Origin: Gemmatimonadota bacterium
GTDB lineage: Bacteria > Gemmatimonadota > Gemmatimonadetes > Palauibacterales > KS3-K002
Direction of reading: 5' to 3'
Assembly: GCA_020344215.1 (NCBI GenBank)
Contig: CP070815.1
Coordinates: 4,647,591 to 4,711,590, forward strand
Length of the DNA: 64,000 nt
Each line of letters opens with the position of its first letter. The first letter of the stretch is position 1. Both the position numbers and the translations under genes were made by a program. The notes below the pieces were generated by a model that saw only the letters and a list, made by a program, of their open reading frames with translations, did no database searches and was not told where the DNA came from. Below are positions 41,794 through 52,351 of this stretch, piece after piece.

Positions 41794-43167
41794 TCAGCCT
41801 AGCGAGCGGCTGAGCACAGGCTGGGCTCTGCCGTAACTCAAGGTTCGCCACACCCACTCCAACGGGCCGAACTGGAAGAACCTCAGCCATACAGTGCTGA
41901 GCGCGAGCTGTATGGCGAAGATCAGGAGCGCGACGACGACGCATTGAACGGCGTCCAGCTCGCCGTATAAGCCCAACCCCCAACTATAGAAGAGTACGCC
42001 GGCCAACACCGACTGGCCGACGTAGTTCGTGAGCGCCATGCGGCCCACTGCAGCGAACGCGCGGACGATCACCGAGCCGCCACGTCTGGCGCAGAGGATC
42101 GCCACCGCGCCGGCATACGCGAGGCTCAGCATCGGAACCCCGGCGAAGATGCCGATGAGAAAAACGGCTAGGGTAAGGACGTGTCCGCTGCCCGCCAGTT
42201 GAGCCGCCCCACCGACAAGCTCCAGCAAGAGGCCGACCACCAATCCCGAGAACAGCATCGTCTTGTACGGAGCGAGCTTGCGATCAGCTTCTACGAAGAT
42301 CCCCCGCCTGACGAAATAGATCCCCAGGAGAAAGAGCGGCAGAACGCGCCAGCTCGTGAACAGCACTCTGATCGGTATGCCGGCGAGGAGATAACTCACG
42401 GCCCGATGGCGGAGCATCTCTGTCCAGCTGCCGCTCTTGAAGATGCGCTCCTCGTCGGCCATGAACTCATAGAGCCCACGCTCGCCGTCTTGCGACCGCC
42501 CAGTCAGCAGCGGGACGAAAGTCAACCGGAGAATCTGGACTGATGCTTCCGCAGGCTGCGACTGGGGGTCAGCCACCAACTGCTGCCAATTCGGTTCCGC
42601 CGGCAGCGAGCCGTCAGGAGATTGGGCCGCATAGACACCCAGTAGTAGCACGCCCGCCGCGTACAGAGTTACAGCCAGCACAAGGAGGCGCTTTGGGGGC
42701 AGTTCTCGAAGTGCGAGCGCAATGAGCCCGGCGATAGCGTACAGTGCAAGAATGTCGGCGGCGGAGAACAGGAGACCGTGCACGACACCGATGAGAAGAA
42801 GCACTGTCAGGCGCCGAAGGTATAGCCTCGCGAACCGCGTTCCACTCTCTCGAGCGCGCTGGCTCTGCAGCGCCAAGCCCATGCCGAAGAGGATCGAGAA
42901 CAGCGTGTAGAACTTGCCCTCGGCGAATAGCGCGACCACTAACGCCACGGCCCGCTCCCCCGCGGCGGCCCCTTCGCCAAGCAAGTTCCTGGACTCCGGC
43001 GGCAACGCGAAATAGAAGATGTTGACGAGGAGCATCCCGAAGATCGCCACGCCGCGCAGCGCATCGAGCGTGATGATACGCGCTCGCCCCGGGACCGGGC
43101 CCCAGGGCGCCGGCTGCGCAGCCCTCGGCAAGCGCTCGGCTACCGCCTGCTCGAGATCACTATTCAC
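41794..43167 (-). CDS. DUF418 (YeiB-like) membrane protein
   Basis: The 457-residue protein has about ten hydrophobic segments and the DUF418/YeiB pattern: ITLDALRGVAIFGMLLVNI, then FSILFGMGLALQ and later VGRMALTNYVGQSVLAGVLFY. The family is related to acyltransferase-3-like membrane proteins, but the substrate is unknown. It is a single gene between the truncated hydrolase and an ADOP permease, all with separate promoters as far as I can tell. Confidence 0.85.
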   Translation of the reverse strand: MNSDLEQAVAERLPRAAQPAPWGPVPGRARIITLDALRGVAIFGMLLVNIFYFALPPESRNLLGEGAAAGERAVALVVALFAEGKFYTLFSILFGMGLALQSQRARESGTRFARLYLRRLTVLLLIGVVHGLLFSAADILALYAIAGLIALALRELPPKRLLVLAVTLYAAGVLLLGVYAAQSPDGSLPAEPNWQQLVADPQSQPAEASVQILRLTFVPLLTGRSQDGERGLYEFMADEERIFKSGSWTEMLRHRAVSYLLAGIPIRVLFTSWRVLPLFLLGIYFVRRGIFVEADRKLAPYKTMLFSGLVVGLLLELVGGAAQLAGSGHVLTLAVFLIGIFAGVPMLSLAYAGAVAILCARRGGSVIVRAFAAVGRMALTNYVGQSVLAGVLFYSWGLGLYGELDAVQCVVVALLIFAIQLALSTVWLRFFQFGPLEWVWRTLSYGRAQPVLSRSLG

Positions 43168-43326
43168 GGCTGACTCCCATCAGTATCGCCCACCCCAAAC
43201 GGACGGGCCCGCCGAGCGAGAGTTGGGAAGAAGCATGCCACGTACACACAAGCGCGGACTGCTTAGAGGAGTCGGACACCTCGTCCAGCTTGCGTGACAC
43301 TTGCCGCCCCGCATATCGGTCGGCGG

Positions 43327-45723
43327 TCATTCCGTCTGCAGTACGGTGACGGGGTCCACCCGGAGCGCTCGCCAAGCCGGGAGCAGGCAGGCGACGACGG
43401 CGACGGCCGAGAAGAGGACGCTCACCAGGACGAAAGTGGCCGGGTCGGTGGGCTCGATCCGGAAGAGCATCTGCTCCAGAAGTCGAGAGGAGGCGAGCGC
43501 CGCCACGAGGCCGATGCCGATCCCGCCGGCCACCAGCGCGAGACCGCGCCGCAGCACCATCTCGGTGATGTCGCTAGGTCTGGCGCCCAGCGCGACGCGC
43601 ACACCGATCTCGCGGCGGCGCTCCACGACGGACTGCGCCAGCACGCCGTAGAGGCCGACCACCGCGAGTAGCACGGCCACGCCAGCGAAGATCGCCAGCG
43701 CCACGGTCCGCACGCTCCGCCCGACCTGCGAGTCCGAGAGGACCGCGTCCATCGTGATCAGCTCGGGATCAGGGATGTCGGGCTCCACGCTCCAGACGGC
43801 TCCGCGCAACGCTCCGGTCATCGACTCGGGCTCGACGAACGTCCGGACCGCCAACCCCATGTCGAAGTGGGGGATCTGAGCGTACGAGCCGTACATGGCC
43901 GGGAACCGCTGAGCGCCCAGGCCACTCATAGTGACATCTCCCACGACGCCGACCACCTCGAACGTGTACTCGTAGTCGAACACGACGCGCCGGCCGATGG
44001 GGTCGCGTCCTCTGAGGATCGAGTCGGCGAACGCCTGGTTCACGACGAACACCAACGGTGACCCCGCGTGGTCAGTCGCCTCGATGTCGCGACCCGCCAG
44101 CAGCGGGATCCCCATCGCCTCGAAGTAACCCGGCAGCACGGCCCGGAAGTACGCCGTCCGCGCGTCGATGAGCTCGATCGGCGGGTCTGCGGCGTCGTGC
44201 ACGGGCTCGTTGTTCCCCGGCTGCCGGATCGGTAGCTGGCTGATCAGGCCGACGCCCTCCACACCAGGGATCGCCCGCAGCCTCTGCACGAGCTCGGTGT
44301 AGACCTGCACGCGCCGCTCCGACTCCCGGTACTTGTCGCGCGGCAACCGGACCTCCGCCGTAATCAGCTTCCCCGGAGCGAACCCGAGATCCTCGCTCAT
44401 CAGGGTCGCCAGACTGCGAATCAGCAGCCCGGCGCCGACGAGCAGCACGACGGAGACGGCTACCTGGGCGACGACCAAACCGCTGCGAAATCTGGCGCCA
44501 CCGCGGTCAGTCGTCCTGACGTTCGACTTGAGGTCCTGCGCCAGGTCGCACCGCGACGCCCGCTGGGCCGGGAGCGTACCGAACACCAGGCCCGTCAGCC
44601 CTGACACGACGAGCACGAACACGAGAACGGTGAGCGATGTGCCGGATTCGCGGACGGCGAACTCTCCCGCCACCGTGAGTTGGAGCAGCAGCGGCTTCAG
44701 CCACTCGGCCACAATGACCCCCAGCAACCCGGCGGCACCTGCCAACAGCAGGCTCTCGGTGAAGAGCTGGCGCGCGATGCGGCTGCCGGAGGCTCCAAGG
44801 GCACCTCGCAGCGCGAGCTCGCCGCGCCGCGTCGAGCCGCGGGCGAGCAGCAGACCGGCCACGTTGCCGCAGGCGACGAGCAGCACCAGCGCCACCGCCG
44901 CCTGCAACAGGAACAGACCCTCCCGGTAGTTCTCGCTCCAGGCTTCCTGCAGGCTCGTCAGGTCCAATCCCACACCCCGGTTGCTTTCGGGGTACTGCGC
45001 GGCCAGCTGGCCGGCGATGACATCCGCCTCGCTCTGCGCCTGCGCGATGGGCACGCCGGGTGCGAGCCGGCCCACCATGCTCCAGTTGGTCTTGCCCCGC
45101 TCGGCAATGAACCGGTCGTCCGCCCGCATCGGCAGCCAGATCTCCACGTCGTACCTGAAGCGGAAGCCCGCCGGCATCACACCGACCACTTCCGTCGCCA
45201 GGCCGTCGATGGTCAGGACGCGGCCGACCAAGTCGGGCGTCCCTCCCAGCCGCTGCCAGTACCCGTAGCTGAGGATCGCCACCCGCGGCGCCGTCTCCAG
45301 CTCGTCGTCGGCAGCGAAGCTCCGGCCGATGAGCGGCCTAGCTCGAAGCGCCGGGAGAAGCTCGCGGCTGACGACCAGAGCGGCCAAGCGCTCCGGCTCC
45401 TCGACTCCAGTGACGGTGACATCGCGGGAAAAGCCCGAGAAGGCGGCCAGCTGCTCGAACGACGTGCTAAGGTCCCGATAGTCCCAGTAATCGCGTGCCG
45501 AGACCCAGTTGCGCACCCAACCTTCATAGGTCGTGCGCGCGAGCACGAGCCGCTCGGCCTCCGGGTAGGGCAACGGCCGGATCAGCGCGACGTCGATCAC
45601 GCTGAACATGGCGGCGTTCGCGCCGATCCCCACTGTGAGGATGAGTATCACCACGACGGTGAGGCCGGGCGACTTGAGCAGCGATCGGCCCCCATGGCGG
45701 ATGTCCTGCCAGATGCCGACCAT
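43327..45723 (-). CDS. ADOP-type ABC transporter permease (MacB/FtsX-like)
   Basis: The 798-residue product starts MVGIWQDIRHGGRSLLKSPG after a strong AGGAGG. Both halves are complete: LVLLVACGNVAGLLLARGSTR in the first block (GN replacing the usual AN), ERRREIGVRVALGARP in the second, and the end ACLLPAWRALRVDPVTVLQTE. It is divergent from the hydrolase lipoprotein gene at 46017. No ATPase is near. Confidence 0.92.
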   Translation of the reverse strand: MVGIWQDIRHGGRSLLKSPGLTVVVILILTVGIGANAAMFSVIDVALIRPLPYPEAERLVLARTTYEGWVRNWVSARDYWDYRDLSTSFEQLAAFSGFSRDVTVTGVEEPERLAALVVSRELLPALRARPLIGRSFAADDELETAPRVAILSYGYWQRLGGTPDLVGRVLTIDGLATEVVGVMPAGFRFRYDVEIWLPMRADDRFIAERGKTNWSMVGRLAPGVPIAQAQSEADVIAGQLAAQYPESNRGVGLDLTSLQEAWSENYREGLFLLQAAVALVLLVACGNVAGLLLARGSTRRGELALRGALGASGSRIARQLFTESLLLAGAAGLLGVIVAEWLKPLLLQLTVAGEFAVRESGTSLTVLVFVLVVSGLTGLVFGTLPAQRASRCDLAQDLKSNVRTTDRGGARFRSGLVVAQVAVSVVLLVGAGLLIRSLATLMSEDLGFAPGKLITAEVRLPRDKYRESERRVQVYTELVQRLRAIPGVEGVGLISQLPIRQPGNNEPVHDAADPPIELIDARTAYFRAVLPGYFEAMGIPLLAGRDIEATDHAGSPLVFVVNQAFADSILRGRDPIGRRVVFDYEYTFEVVGVVGDVTMSGLGAQRFPAMYGSYAQIPHFDMGLAVRTFVEPESMTGALRGAVWSVEPDIPDPELITMDAVLSDSQVGRSVRTVALAIFAGVAVLLAVVGLYGVLAQSVVERRREIGVRVALGARPSDITEMVLRRGLALVAGGIGIGLVAALASSRLLEQMLFRIEPTDPATFVLVSVLFSAVAVVACLLPAWRALRVDPVTVLQTE

Positions 45724-46016
45724 AGCCAGAACCTCCTGTGGGCATCAGACGGCCGGGGCATCGCCCCACGTGGCAAGCCTCGTGCCGATACGCCTCCTCT
45801 TGGCGAACAGCACTCTGGCACCGCGAGTGCGACGGGAGTGTTCGCATCCGGGAACCGCGGTCTCGGAATCGGACAATCCCGCACCCCAGCGCGCATCCGC
45901 AGGCGTCGCATCTGACTCTCAGCCGCACGGCAGAATCCGACCCTCGCACGCGGTGGCATCAAGCTTGCCACCGACTTCCAGGCAGCGACCGATACGACCG
46001 ACCACCTCGGACGGAG

Positions 46017-47063
46017 ATGGCTGAGATGACGAGCTGCACACAACTGATCGTTGGCCTGCTACTTGTCATTTCCTGCACGGGGCAAGCCGGGCAATCGAGG
46101 ACCGAGGAGATCGTCTTTCACTCGGGGCCGTTCAAGCTGGTTGGCGATCTCCGGTTGCCGGAACGGCGCGGGCCACATCCCGTGGTCGTGTTCGTGCACG
46201 GCGACGGGCCCAACACCCGTACCTCCGGCGTGACGTACCCGCCGATCATGGCGCGCATGCAGCGCGCCGGCTATGCGACCTTCGCCTGGGACAAGCCGGG
46301 CACCGGCGAGTCGACCGGCCGGATCGACCGCAGCCGTCTAATGGAACAGCGGGCCCAGATCGTTCTCGACGCGATCGCGGTTCTGAAGGCGCGGCCGGAC
46401 ATCGACGGCGACCAGATCGGCCTGTGGGGGATCAGCCAGGCTGGCTACGTTATGCCACACGTGCTCGCCAGAAGCGCGGACGTCGCCTTCATGATCGCGG
46501 TCTCCTGCCCCGGCGAACCCGGTTTCGAGCAAGGCATCTACCTGGTAACGGCACAGGCCCGTTGTGCGGGACTACCTGAGGAGGATGCGGAGCAGGTCCA
46601 GTATCTCATCGGCGCAGCCTCGCGTGCCCAGACGTACGATGAGTTCGTGCACTATAAGGCGCAGCTGGCGGACTATCCGGCCCTCAGAACCGTTTCGCAG
46701 CTCGGGTTCAACGTCGACGTGCAACCGGAGGAAGATTGGCACGCGGACGATCTCGAAGGTGACTACTTCTGGGATCCCATCACGATCATCGAGCAGACGA
46801 CGATACCCGTGCTGGCCTTCTTCGGCGAGCGGGACACGCAAGCCGATCCGGTCCAAGGCGCGCAGGCCTACCGAGCGGCGCTGCAGCGCGCCGGCAACCC
46901 GAACTTCCGCGTCGAGCTGATACCCGGGGTCGACCACAACATCATCCTATCGGAGACCGGCTGCTTGGATGAGCGAAGGCACAGGCGGCGACGCGAGTGG
47001 ACCAACTACGCGCCGGAGTATCTAGACACGCTGGAGGAGTGGTTGCGGTCCTTGCGTCGCTAG
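46017..47063 (+). CDS. Alpha/beta hydrolase lipoprotein
   Basis: The 348-residue protein has a lipobox-like signal (LIVGLLLVISC). The alpha/beta hydrolase domain has an oxyanion segment VFVHGDGPNT, a nucleophile elbow GISQAG, Asp in FGERDTQADP and His in PGVDHNI. The dienelactone hydrolase/BAAT-like subgroup is likely. The start may instead be ATG at 46026. The downstream ADOP gene begins 32 bp after its stop on the same strand, so the two are probably co-transcribed, which offers a hint at cargo linkage. Confidence 0.8.
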   Translation: MAEMTSCTQLIVGLLLVISCTGQAGQSRTEEIVFHSGPFKLVGDLRLPERRGPHPVVVFVHGDGPNTRTSGVTYPPIMARMQRAGYATFAWDKPGTGESTGRIDRSRLMEQRAQIVLDAIAVLKARPDIDGDQIGLWGISQAGYVMPHVLARSADVAFMIAVSCPGEPGFEQGIYLVTAQARCAGLPEEDAEQVQYLIGAASRAQTYDEFVHYKAQLADYPALRTVSQLGFNVDVQPEEDWHADDLEGDYFWDPITIIEQTTIPVLAFFGERDTQADPVQGAQAYRAALQRAGNPNFRVELIPGVDHNIILSETGCLDERRHRRRREWTNYAPEYLDTLEEWLRSLRR

Positions 47064-47095
47064 CCGCGGTGCCTTGCCGAAGGAGAGAACAGCCG

Positions 47096-49534
47096 ATGTC
47101 CGCCCTCACCAAGGATATTCGCTACGCCCTACGGCAGTTCGCCAAGAGCCCTGGCTTCACGGCCTTGGCGGTGACGACCATCGCACTCGGGATCGGAGCA
47201 AACACGGCCACGTTCACCCTGGTGAACAGCGTGCTCCTCAATCCGATGCCGTTCGAGGGTGGCGAGCGTCTCGTGGACATCTGGCAGAAAGGCGAGGAAT
47301 CCGGCGCCCAAATTAGCCTGACTCCAACAACCGAGATGGTGGATGCGTGGCATCGGCGGGCCGAGTCGTTCGACGCGATCGCGACATACAACGATGAGGA
47401 GTATGTATACGTTGGCGGAGAGATGCCGGAGAAACTGGCTGCCGTCACCGTTTCTCCCTCCCTGATCCCACTCCTGGGCGCCGCCCCACTCTTAGGCCGG
47501 GTGTTCTCGGAAGAAGATGCGATGCCGGGCGCCGAGCGGGTGGTCTTGCTCTCCGAGACCTTCTGGCGGAGTCGATTCGGGTCGGACCGGGAGATCATCG
47601 GGCGCACCCTAACCCTCGACGAGCAGCGCCATGTAGTGGTCGGAGTCCTGGCCTCGAGGTTTCAGCGGCTGTTCGAGATCGGCTTCTTCTCCGGAGATTC
47701 AAGACAGGTATGGACACCGCTTTCCGCTGACGCTACGCACGAATGGGGAAGCGCGCCGTACGTCCTCGCGCGCCTCAGTCCAGGCGTCACGGTGACCGAG
47801 GCCCAGTCCGAGCTGGGCGTGATTCACCGGCAGATGGTAGCCGAGGGGCTCGCGGACGAAGACTGGACTCCGCAGGTGGCGCGGCTCACCGACCGGATCG
47901 ACCGCCACGTCAGAGTCGGGCTCTGGGTTTTGCTCGTAGCTGTAGGGTTTGTACTGCTGATCGCGTGCGCCAACCTCGCGAACATGCTCCTAGCCCGCGG
48001 TACGACTCGGGGCCACGAGCTCGCCGTGCGCCTCGCGCTCGGCGCCCGCCGGCTCCACATAGCTCGGCAACTGATGACAGAGAGCCTGGTCCTCAGCCTG
48101 CTTGGCGGTGGCGCCGGGCTGCTGCTCGCCATGTGGAGCGTTGACGCGGTTGTGTCCATTGCCTCGAACGACCTGTCCGAGCTCCGAAGCGCCAGGATCG
48201 AGCCGCTGGTTCTGGCGTACACGTTCGCTATATCGCTTCTGACCGGGCTGCTCTTCGGTCTCGCACCGCTCGTGCAAATCAGGTCACTCGGCGTGAACGA
48301 GCTGCTCAAGATACGATCCCGGACCAGCACGGCGGGCTCGGGAGGCTCCTTACTCCGCCAGCTACTGATCACGGCAGAAGTCGCGTTGGCGCTGGTCCTG
48401 TTTCTCGGCGCTGGGCTGATGGTGAACAGCTTGCTTCGACTTCAGAGCGTCGACCGGGGCTTCGAGTCCGAGAACCTGGTATCGATGCGGCTATCATTAC
48501 CGCCAAGTCGCTACTCGGATGCACGACTTCGGTCGTTGTTCTTCGAGAACGTCGCCGAAAGGTTGAGGAGCCTTCCGGACGTGCAGGCCGCTGCATGGGC
48601 CAGAGGTGTGCCGCCGCGGCTTCCGGCCATGATCGGGAGCGTCGCGATCGAGGGACGGGAACCCGGCGGCGCGGACGGTTCGCCTGTCCACACCGCAAAC
48701 TTCGTTTCCCAGGACTATTTCGAGACCATCGGAGCGCCGATCATCCGGGGGCGCGCGTTCACTGCTGATGGCGAGACCGCGAGACCAGTGGTCGTGAACG
48801 AGGCGTTCGCGCGCCGGTATTGGCCACGCGGGGAGGCGATCGGGAAGCGGTTCCGGCTCGTATCGCAGTTTTCGTCCGGTTCAGCGGAAGAATGGCGCAC
48901 GATCATCGGCGTGACGAGCGACGTGAAGGCGTTCTGGCTGGGAGACGACCCGACGCGCCTGCAAATGTACTACCCGTTTAGTGAGCGTGTGGTCGCCGAC
49001 GGCGTGGTAGTCGTCCGAACGGCAGGCGATCCGCGGAAGCTGATCGAGACTCTCAAGGAGCAGGTTTGGGCGGTCGACCCGAGCCTGCCGGTCGACGAGT
49101 TGGCGTTTGTGGACGAGGCGATGTCGCGGACCATCGCCCGCCCGCGTTTCAATGCAACGGTTCTCGCAGCTTTCGCCGCCCTGGCCTTGTTCCTGGCAGC
49201 TATCGGCGTGTACGGCGTGGTCTCGCTCTCGGTGAGCCAGCGCACTCGCGAGATCGGTATCCGAATCGCGCTCGGCGCTCAGCGTGCCGAGATCAACAAG
49301 CTGATACTCGGCTACGGCGTGCGACCCATCCTCATCGGTACCGTTGCGGGGCTGGCCATCTCCCTGGCGACGTCGCGCTTCCTGCAGAGCCTGTTGTTCG
49401 AGGTCCGCCCCATCGATCCAGTCACCTACGGGTTCGTCGTTCTCGTACTGGGGATAGTCGGCGCGGCCGCCTGCTACCTGCCTACCCGGCGCGCCGCCAG
49501 CGTCGATCCGGTGGAGACTCTGCGTCAGGAATGA
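47096..49534 (+). CDS. ADOP-type ABC transporter permease (MacB/FtsX-like)
   Basis: The 812-residue product begins MSALTKDIRYALRQFAKSPG after AGGAGAG. It shows VLLIACANLANMLLARGTTR in the first FtsX block and SQRTREIGIRIALGAQRA in the second, ending YLPTRRAASVDPVETLRQE. Codon use and length match the other intact copies. It sits in the same direction as the hydrolase lipoprotein gene directly upstream. Confidence 0.92.
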   Translation: MSALTKDIRYALRQFAKSPGFTALAVTTIALGIGANTATFTLVNSVLLNPMPFEGGERLVDIWQKGEESGAQISLTPTTEMVDAWHRRAESFDAIATYNDEEYVYVGGEMPEKLAAVTVSPSLIPLLGAAPLLGRVFSEEDAMPGAERVVLLSETFWRSRFGSDREIIGRTLTLDEQRHVVVGVLASRFQRLFEIGFFSGDSRQVWTPLSADATHEWGSAPYVLARLSPGVTVTEAQSELGVIHRQMVAEGLADEDWTPQVARLTDRIDRHVRVGLWVLLVAVGFVLLIACANLANMLLARGTTRGHELAVRLALGARRLHIARQLMTESLVLSLLGGGAGLLLAMWSVDAVVSIASNDLSELRSARIEPLVLAYTFAISLLTGLLFGLAPLVQIRSLGVNELLKIRSRTSTAGSGGSLLRQLLITAEVALALVLFLGAGLMVNSLLRLQSVDRGFESENLVSMRLSLPPSRYSDARLRSLFFENVAERLRSLPDVQAAAWARGVPPRLPAMIGSVAIEGREPGGADGSPVHTANFVSQDYFETIGAPIIRGRAFTADGETARPVVVNEAFARRYWPRGEAIGKRFRLVSQFSSGSAEEWRTIIGVTSDVKAFWLGDDPTRLQMYYPFSERVVADGVVVVRTAGDPRKLIETLKEQVWAVDPSLPVDELAFVDEAMSRTIARPRFNATVLAAFAALALFLAAIGVYGVVSLSVSQRTREIGIRIALGAQRAEINKLILGYGVRPILIGTVAGLAISLATSRFLQSLLFEVRPIDPVTYGFVVLVLGIVGAAACYLPTRRAASVDPVETLRQE

Positions 49535-49578
49535 GGCGCTTGTGGAGCGGGCCCTGCCAGCTTCGCGGAGTCAGCCGG

Positions 49579-49839
49579 TCAAGTCACCTGCATGAAGAAC
49601 GCGGCGCCGAGCGCGAGCAGCAGCCCTAGCGCCACCAAGATCAAGACGCCGGCCCTCACAGCCGAGCTACCGACGCCGGCGCGCGACTGCGCCAGCTTGA
49701 CCGCCTGCTCGACATCGGCGGGCGACATACCCGGGTGAGTCTGCCGATACTCCCGGATCACTCCCTCGATCTTGTGGGCAAGCTCCTGCGACTGAGGCGA
49801 CGGACGCGGGCCATAGGTGGGCGTGGGCACGTACGTCAT
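49579..49839 (-). CDS. Small protein with C-terminal membrane helix
   Basis: The 86-residue product has a soluble N-terminal half (ELAHKIEGVIREYRQTHPGM, with PADVEQAVKLAQS) and a single C-terminal helix (AGVLILVALGLLLALGAAFF), so it is tail-anchored. No family is recognised. GGAGGA lies 8 nt before the ATG on the minus strand. It is convergent with the ADOP gene and divergent from the DUF5916 gene. Confidence 0.6.
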   Translation of the reverse strand: MTYVPTPTYGPRPSPQSQELAHKIEGVIREYRQTHPGMSPADVEQAVKLAQSRAGVGSSAVRAGVLILVALGLLLALGAAFFMQVT

Positions 49840-50090
49840 CAGACAATCCTCCGCTTAGGATCCACTCCAGCACGAACGACCGCTGGTGGCTCTACCGGCA
49901 GCGCACTCTCCGGGGCGCCCAACAGGGACTACGCAGCTGAGAATCAGCGAGTTTCGAGCCGCGACGTGGGTGCCGGCGACAGGCTCAACGTTTACGGGGG
50001 CTCGAGTGTTTTCCAGTTGGGCGGCGCGTGGGGCCGCCGAGCGCTAATATAGTCCATTCTAAGCCCTCGTACCGTAAGTTCCGTACTATT

Positions 50091-52325
50091 GTGACCGCTG
50101 GGGGAGCTGTGAGACGCGCCTCGCTCTGGCTTCTACTCATCTTGACGGCTACGCCTGCCGCGGCCCAGTCAGATCGCCAGGACGGCAGCGGCCGCGACGT
50201 GCCCACCCTGCGGGCGCTACGGATCGAGGGCGGTCTCGAGCTTCGCCTGGACGGCGCGCTCGACGAGCCAGCCTGGCAAGACGTCGATCGAATCAGCGGC
50301 TTCCGCCAGCAAGAGCCGCTCGAGGGGGAACCGGCCACCGAGGACACCGAGGTCCGCGTCCTCTACGACGGGGAGTACCTGTATATCGGCGTCCGAGCGT
50401 TCGACTCGGAGCCCGACCGCATCGTCGGCCGCCAGCTCGAGCGCGACGCGTCGCTGGGGGTCTCGCGCTTCGGCCCGTCCGGTAGCGACGACGCCGTCGA
50501 GATCATCCTCGACACCTTCCACGACCGCCGCAACGCCTACTACTTCGCGACGAACCCCCAGGGCGTACTCGTGGACGGCCTCATCACCGATGAGTCGCAC
50601 GACGCCGACCTCAACTGGGACGCCGTCTGGGATGTCCGGGCAGAAAAGACACCGGAAGGCTGGACCGCCGAGTTCCAGATCCCGCTGCGCAGCATCCGCT
50701 TCCCCGGCCAAAACGGCGAGCAGGTCTGGGGTTTCAACGTGCAGCGGGTAGTCGCGCGCAAGAACGAACAGAGCCTTTGGACCGCCTGGTCCCGGGAGAA
50801 CGAAGGGCTGACCCGCGTGAGCCGGGCCGGTGAGCTCACCGGACTCGAGTCGCTGCCGGGAGGGCTCGACCTGTACGTGAAGCCGTACGTGCTCGGTGAG
50901 GCCGGCCGGGACTACGTCGAACAGCCCGCTGGCGATGTGGACCTGGACGGCGATATCGGACTCGACGCCAAGCTGGGGCTCGCCTCGGGCCTGGTCCTCG
51001 ACCTCACACTCAATACCGACTTCGCCCAGGTCGAGGCGGACGACGAGCAGATCGACCTGACGCGCTTCAGGCTCTTCTTTCCCGAGAAGCGCGAGTTCTT
51101 CCTCGAGAACGCGGGGATCTTCCAGTTCGGCACCGAGGGCTTCGGGCACTGGGCGCCGGACATTCTGCTCTTCTTCTCGCGCCGCATCGGCCTCGCTGAA
51201 GGGCAGACCGTACCGATCCTCGGAGGTGCCAGGCTCACGGGTCGCGCCGGCCGCCAGACGATCGGTTTACTGAACGTGGTCACCGGCGAAGAGGAGAGCC
51301 TCGGTGCGCCCCTCACCAACTTCGCCGTCGGCCGCGTCAAACGAGATGTGGGGCAGCGCTCGTACATTGGGGCGATCGTCACCAGCCGTCTCGAGGAGGG
51401 CGGCGTACACAACCTGACAGGCGGCGTCGACTGGAACTTGTGGCTTTCGGGTCCGATGGTCTTCGAGGGTTTCTACGCGCGCAGCAGCGACTCGCGTCCT
51501 GACACCGGAGACGACTACTCCTGGCGTGCAACGCTCGATTACACGGGCGACTGGCTCGGCTGGCGAGTCGAGCACCTGGAGATCGGCCCGGAGATGGAAC
51601 CCGGTATCGGGTTCATCCGTCGCGACGACGTGGCGAAGACGTCCGGATCGCTCAGGCTTACCCCGCGGCCGCCGATCGACGGCCTGCGCAAGATCGACAT
51701 CCGCAACGAGCTCGAGTACGTGGCCAGCGCCGCGACCCGCAAGAAGCAGGACCGCCGTTGGGAGATCAGCATCTCGCCGGAGCTGGACTCGGGGGACGAG
51801 CTCGACTTCGAGGTCTCCTACCAGTTCCAGCGCCTCGATGAACCCGACACCATCTTCTCGGGGGTTGGCGTCCCTCGCGGCGACTACGAGGACTGGTACT
51901 ACCGGGTGGAACTGTCCACGAGCCGGGCACGCCCGGTCTCGGTCGAGCTGGGCGGCGGCGGCGGCGATTTCTGGGACGGCGACCGTTGGCACGTAGGAGG
52001 CGAACTAGCGTTCGATAGCCCGCACATCGGCTTCGCGCTCGGCTACGAGCACAACGATGTGGATGTGCCGGGCGGCGCCTTCACCACCGACCTTGTGAGG
52101 GGGAGGGTCAAGCTGGCGGCCAACACCCGGCTGTTCGGCAACGCCCTCGTGCAGTACAACAGCCAGACCGGCGCCTTCTCCGCCAATCTGCGCATCAACT
52201 GGATACACCGCCCGGGCAGCGACCTGTTCATCGTCTTCAACGAGCGGCGCGACATCGTCGGCTCCACCTGGAACCCGGAGAGCCGCGCCTTCATCGTCAA
52301 GCTCACCTACCTGATCTGGTTCTGA
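50091..52325 (+). CDS. DUF5916 outer-membrane-type protein with CBM9-like N-terminal domain
   Basis: The protein has a signal peptide (RRASLWLLLILTATPAAAQ). A carbohydrate-binding-family-9-like domain follows (LDGALDEPAWQDVDRIS, VRVLYDGEYLYIGVRAFD, WTAEFQIPLRSIRF). The rest is a long beta-rich DUF5916 region with alternating aromatic strands ending HRPGSDLFIVFNERRD and LIWF, as in outer-membrane beta barrels. The function is unknown. The start is uncertain between GTG 50091 and GTG 50109. The terminal Phe fits a barrel-assembly signal. Confidence 0.85.
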   Translation: MTAGGAVRRASLWLLLILTATPAAAQSDRQDGSGRDVPTLRALRIEGGLELRLDGALDEPAWQDVDRISGFRQQEPLEGEPATEDTEVRVLYDGEYLYIGVRAFDSEPDRIVGRQLERDASLGVSRFGPSGSDDAVEIILDTFHDRRNAYYFATNPQGVLVDGLITDESHDADLNWDAVWDVRAEKTPEGWTAEFQIPLRSIRFPGQNGEQVWGFNVQRVVARKNEQSLWTAWSRENEGLTRVSRAGELTGLESLPGGLDLYVKPYVLGEAGRDYVEQPAGDVDLDGDIGLDAKLGLASGLVLDLTLNTDFAQVEADDEQIDLTRFRLFFPEKREFFLENAGIFQFGTEGFGHWAPDILLFFSRRIGLAEGQTVPILGGARLTGRAGRQTIGLLNVVTGEEESLGAPLTNFAVGRVKRDVGQRSYIGAIVTSRLEEGGVHNLTGGVDWNLWLSGPMVFEGFYARSSDSRPDTGDDYSWRATLDYTGDWLGWRVEHLEIGPEMEPGIGFIRRDDVAKTSGSLRLTPRPPIDGLRKIDIRNELEYVASAATRKKQDRRWEISISPELDSGDELDFEVSYQFQRLDEPDTIFSGVGVPRGDYEDWYYRVELSTSRARPVSVELGGGGGDFWDGDRWHVGGELAFDSPHIGFALGYEHNDVDVPGGAFTTDLVRGRVKLAANTRLFGNALVQYNSQTGAFSANLRINWIHRPGSDLFIVFNERRDIVGSTWNPESRAFIVKLTYLIWF

Positions 52326-52351
52326 CGCACGGGCATTGGGCAGCCATCTTG

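Noticed and set aside
44680..45915. A 411-codon plus-strand frame
   Set aside because: It mirrors the N-terminal half of an ADOP gene on the other strand. Long antisense frames are common in high-GC sequence.
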